From UBA3071 sp965369635 (GTDB taxonomy: Bacteria; Chloroflexota; Anaerolineae; UBA3071), in the NCBI GenBank assembly GCA_965369635.1, contig CBDURC010000063.1:1-13942 (forward strand): DNA of 13,942 nt, read 5' to 3'. The notes beneath the pieces were generated by a model, which searched no databases, had not been told where the DNA came from, and worked only from the letters and a program-made list of their open reading frames with translations. Shown here one piece after another: positions 12,530 to 13,942 of this stretch (positions are counted from its first letter, which is position 1; each line of letters starts with the position of its first letter). The position numbers and the translations under genes were made by a program.

Positions 12530-13849
12530 ATGAGCGACACTGCACTTCACGTTGCGCAGCTAGGCAAACAGTACCGAATAGGGGACAGGCTGGATCGCTA
12601 CAAGACCTTGCGAGATGTCGTGTCTGATGCAGCGTCCGCTCCTTTGCGGAGACTGCGCTCAGCATTCTCTCGAGATTCCAGCGGCCAGACTGGACAAGGC
12701 GATGGCAACGGCTTCATCTGGGCTCTGAGGGATGTGTCCTTTGATGTCGAGCAGGGCGAAGTGGTCGGCATCATTGGCCGCAACGGGGCGGGCAAGAGCA
12801 CGCTGCTCAAGATCCTTTCCCGCATTACCGAGCCGACGGAGGGCTATGCCGCGATCCGGGGCCGGGTGGGTTCTCTGTTGGAGGTGGGAACAGGCTTCCA
12901 TCTCGAACTCACGGGGCGGGAGAACATCTACCTGAACGGCGCTATCCTAGGCATGAAGAAGGCGGAGATTGAGGCCAAGTTCGACAAGATCGTGGACTTC
13001 TCTGGGGTGGAGAGATTCATTGACACTCCGGTGAAACGCTACTCCAGCGGCATGTACGTGCGGTTGGCGTTTGCGGTGGCGGCCCATCTGGAGCCGGAGA
13101 TCCTGCTGGTGGATGAGGTGCTGGCGGTGGGAGATGCTTCTTTCCAGAAGAAGTGCTTGAACAAGATGCAGGATGTGGGCCAGGAGGGGCGTACTGTGCT
13201 CTTTGTCTCTCACAATATGCGCGCCATTACCCGCCTTTGCTCGCGAACGATCTTGTTGGATGAGGGTCGGATCCAGAAGGATGGTCCTTCTCATCAAGTG
13301 GTTGGTGCGTATCTGCAATCTGATCTCGGCACAACGGCAGCACGCCAGTGGCCGGATCTGAGTGAGGCGCCAGGAAACGGCGTCGTGCGTTTATGCGCCG
13401 TGCGTGTACGCACAGAAGATGGTCAGACCACGGACGCGGTGGACATCCGGCGCCCGGTGGGGATCGAGATGGAATATGAGGTGCTCACACCCGGTCATGT
13501 GCTCGTGCCAAACTACCACTTGTTCAACGAGGAAGGCATCAACGTATTCGTTACTGCTGATTGTGATCCCTCCTGGCGACGAAAACCGCGGCCTGTTGGC
13601 CGCTATGTGAGCACAGCATGGATCCCAGGCAACTTCCTTTCAGAGGGCACTCTGGTCGTGGCTGCGGATATCCACACGCATGATCCGGTCGTTCGCCATT
13701 TTCACGAGCGCGACGTGGTTGCCTTCCAGGTGATTGACAGCCTCGATGGCGACTCGGCACGAGGAGATTATGCTGGGTCAATGCCGGGTGCCGTCAGACC
13801 GCTTCTCGAATGGAGAACCCAATTCAACTCCAAGGAGACATCACTGTGA
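12530..13849 (+). CDS. wzt: Polysaccharide ABC exporter ATPase with C-terminal carbohydrate-binding domain (Wzt-like)
   Basis: A 439-residue protein. The nucleotide-binding domain (about 1-262) has Walker A GRNGAGKST (83-91), GTGFHLELTGRENIYLNG (120-137), signature YSSGMYVRLAF (171-181), Walker B ILLVDEVLAV (191-200) and the switch histidine in VSHN (H228). A linker leads to a C-terminal beta-rich domain (about 285-432) matching Wzt-C in length and position. Known: in Wzt proteins this extra domain binds the non-reducing end of the finished polysaccharide, and so couples export to chain completion. An insertion (about 36-60) before ALRDVSF is common in this subfamily. The gene follows the permease by 3 bp with no strong ribosome site, which suggests coupling; its last bases overlap the next start. 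Confidence 0.93.
   Translation: MSDTALHVAQLGKQYRIGDRLDRYKTLRDVVSDAASAPLRRLRSAFSRDSSGQTGQGDGNGFIWALRDVSFDVEQGEVVGIIGRNGAGKSTLLKILSRITEPTEGYAAIRGRVGSLLEVGTGFHLELTGRENIYLNGAILGMKKAEIEAKFDKIVDFSGVERFIDTPVKRYSSGMYVRLAFAVAAHLEPEILLVDEVLAVGDASFQKKCLNKMQDVGQEGRTVLFVSHNMRAITRLCSRTILLDEGRIQKDGPSHQVVGAYLQSDLGTTAARQWPDLSEAPGNGVVRLCAVRVRTEDGQTTDAVDIRRPVGIEMEYEVLTPGHVLVPNYHLFNEEGINVFVTADCDPSWRRKPRPVGRYVSTAWIPGNFLSEGTLVVAADIHTHDPVVRHFHERDVVAFQVIDSLDGDSARGDYAGSMPGAVRPLLEWRTQFNSKETSL
13831..13836 (+). promoter_or_regulatory. Shine-Dalgarno AAGGAG of the cytidylyltransferase gene
   Basis: AAGGAG lies 9 nt before GTG 13846, inside the end of the ATPase gene. It supports the GTG start, which overlaps the TGA stop of that gene. 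Confidence 0.65.
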
Positions 13850-13942
13850 AGGTCGTTATTCTCGCTGGCGGGTTGGGCACACGCCTTGCCGAAGAAACCG
13901 TAGTCCGGCCCAAGCCGATGGTCGAGGTCGGTGGGCGGCCTC
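13846..13942 (+). CDS. rfbF: Glucose-1-phosphate cytidylyltransferase (RfbF-like), N-terminal part only
   Basis: Thirty-two codons are visible before the window ends. Seen: MKVVILAGGLGTRLAEET, the glycine-rich nucleotidyltransferase start, followed by RPKPMVEVGGRP. The GTRLAEETxxRPKPM pattern is typical of RfbF, which makes CDP-glucose from CTP and glucose-1-phosphate, the first step to CDP-3,6-dideoxy sugars. The related glucose-1-phosphate thymidylyl- and uridylyltransferases usually have a different spacing here. GTG at 13846 overlaps the preceding TGA stop by three bases, so translation is probably coupled. Confidence 0.82.
   Translation, partial: MKVVILAGGLGTRLAEETVVRPKPMVEVGGRP

Overview
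The window looks like a chromosomal piece of a Chloroflexota bacterium, probably of the Anaerolineae or a neighbouring class. The evidence is the family content and style. Two exported proteins carry long Pro-Thr linkers of the NTPTPT type, one with a C-terminal YLPLLLR motif. A DnaD-domain protein and a DnaC/DnaI-like loader sit beside dnaB. The DNA is GC-rich, with exopolysaccharide genes and clan-A-type glycoside hydrolases nearby. This placement is inferred from gene content; no rRNA or other phylogenetic marker is present.

Left part, minus strand (about 3894 to 1): a candidate extended -10 promoter at 3867-3894 reads into an exported SH3b/Pro-Thr protein (2757-3746), then a membrane-anchored glycoside hydrolase (1436-2683), then a GT39/PMT-type membrane glycosyltransferase (start 1401) that runs off the left edge. 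The glycosyltransferase gene is open over all 467 visible codons. It contains three separate arrays of 7-8 bp tandem repeats, all read in frame.

Middle part, minus strand (8083 to 3915): a four-gene replication unit comprising a bifunctional-nuclease-family (DUF151) protein, the replicative helicase DnaB, a DnaD-domain primosome protein, and a helicase loader with two complete AAA+ modules in one chain. The genes abut or overlap (0 bp gap, 27 bp gap, 23 bp overlap). A good sigma-70-like promoter lies at 8055-8083. Together they look like a helicase-loading cassette, in which DnaD and the double loader would place DnaB on DNA.

Right part, plus strand: a divergent promoter at 8112-8140 drives an exported glycoside hydrolase with a Pro-Thr tail (8205-9761). 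An 883-bp stretch without a convincing gene follows (9762-10644). It starts with a hairpin at the stop codon, holds a near-consensus promoter (TTGACA, 17 bp, TATACT at 9870-9898), and contains several by-eye hairpins. This would give a leader of about 740 nt in front of a polysaccharide operon: a GDP-L-fucose-synthase-family SDR, an ABC-2 permease (Wzm), an ATPase with a carbohydrate-binding C-terminal domain (Wzt), and the start of an RfbF-type glucose-1-phosphate cytidylyltransferase. The operon suggests synthesis of deoxy-sugar nucleotides and ABC-transporter-dependent export of a polysaccharide.

No tRNA, rRNA, CRISPR array or mobile element was recognised. The least ordinary items are the double AAA+ loader, the repeat-invaded glycosyltransferase, and the long, possibly structured leader.
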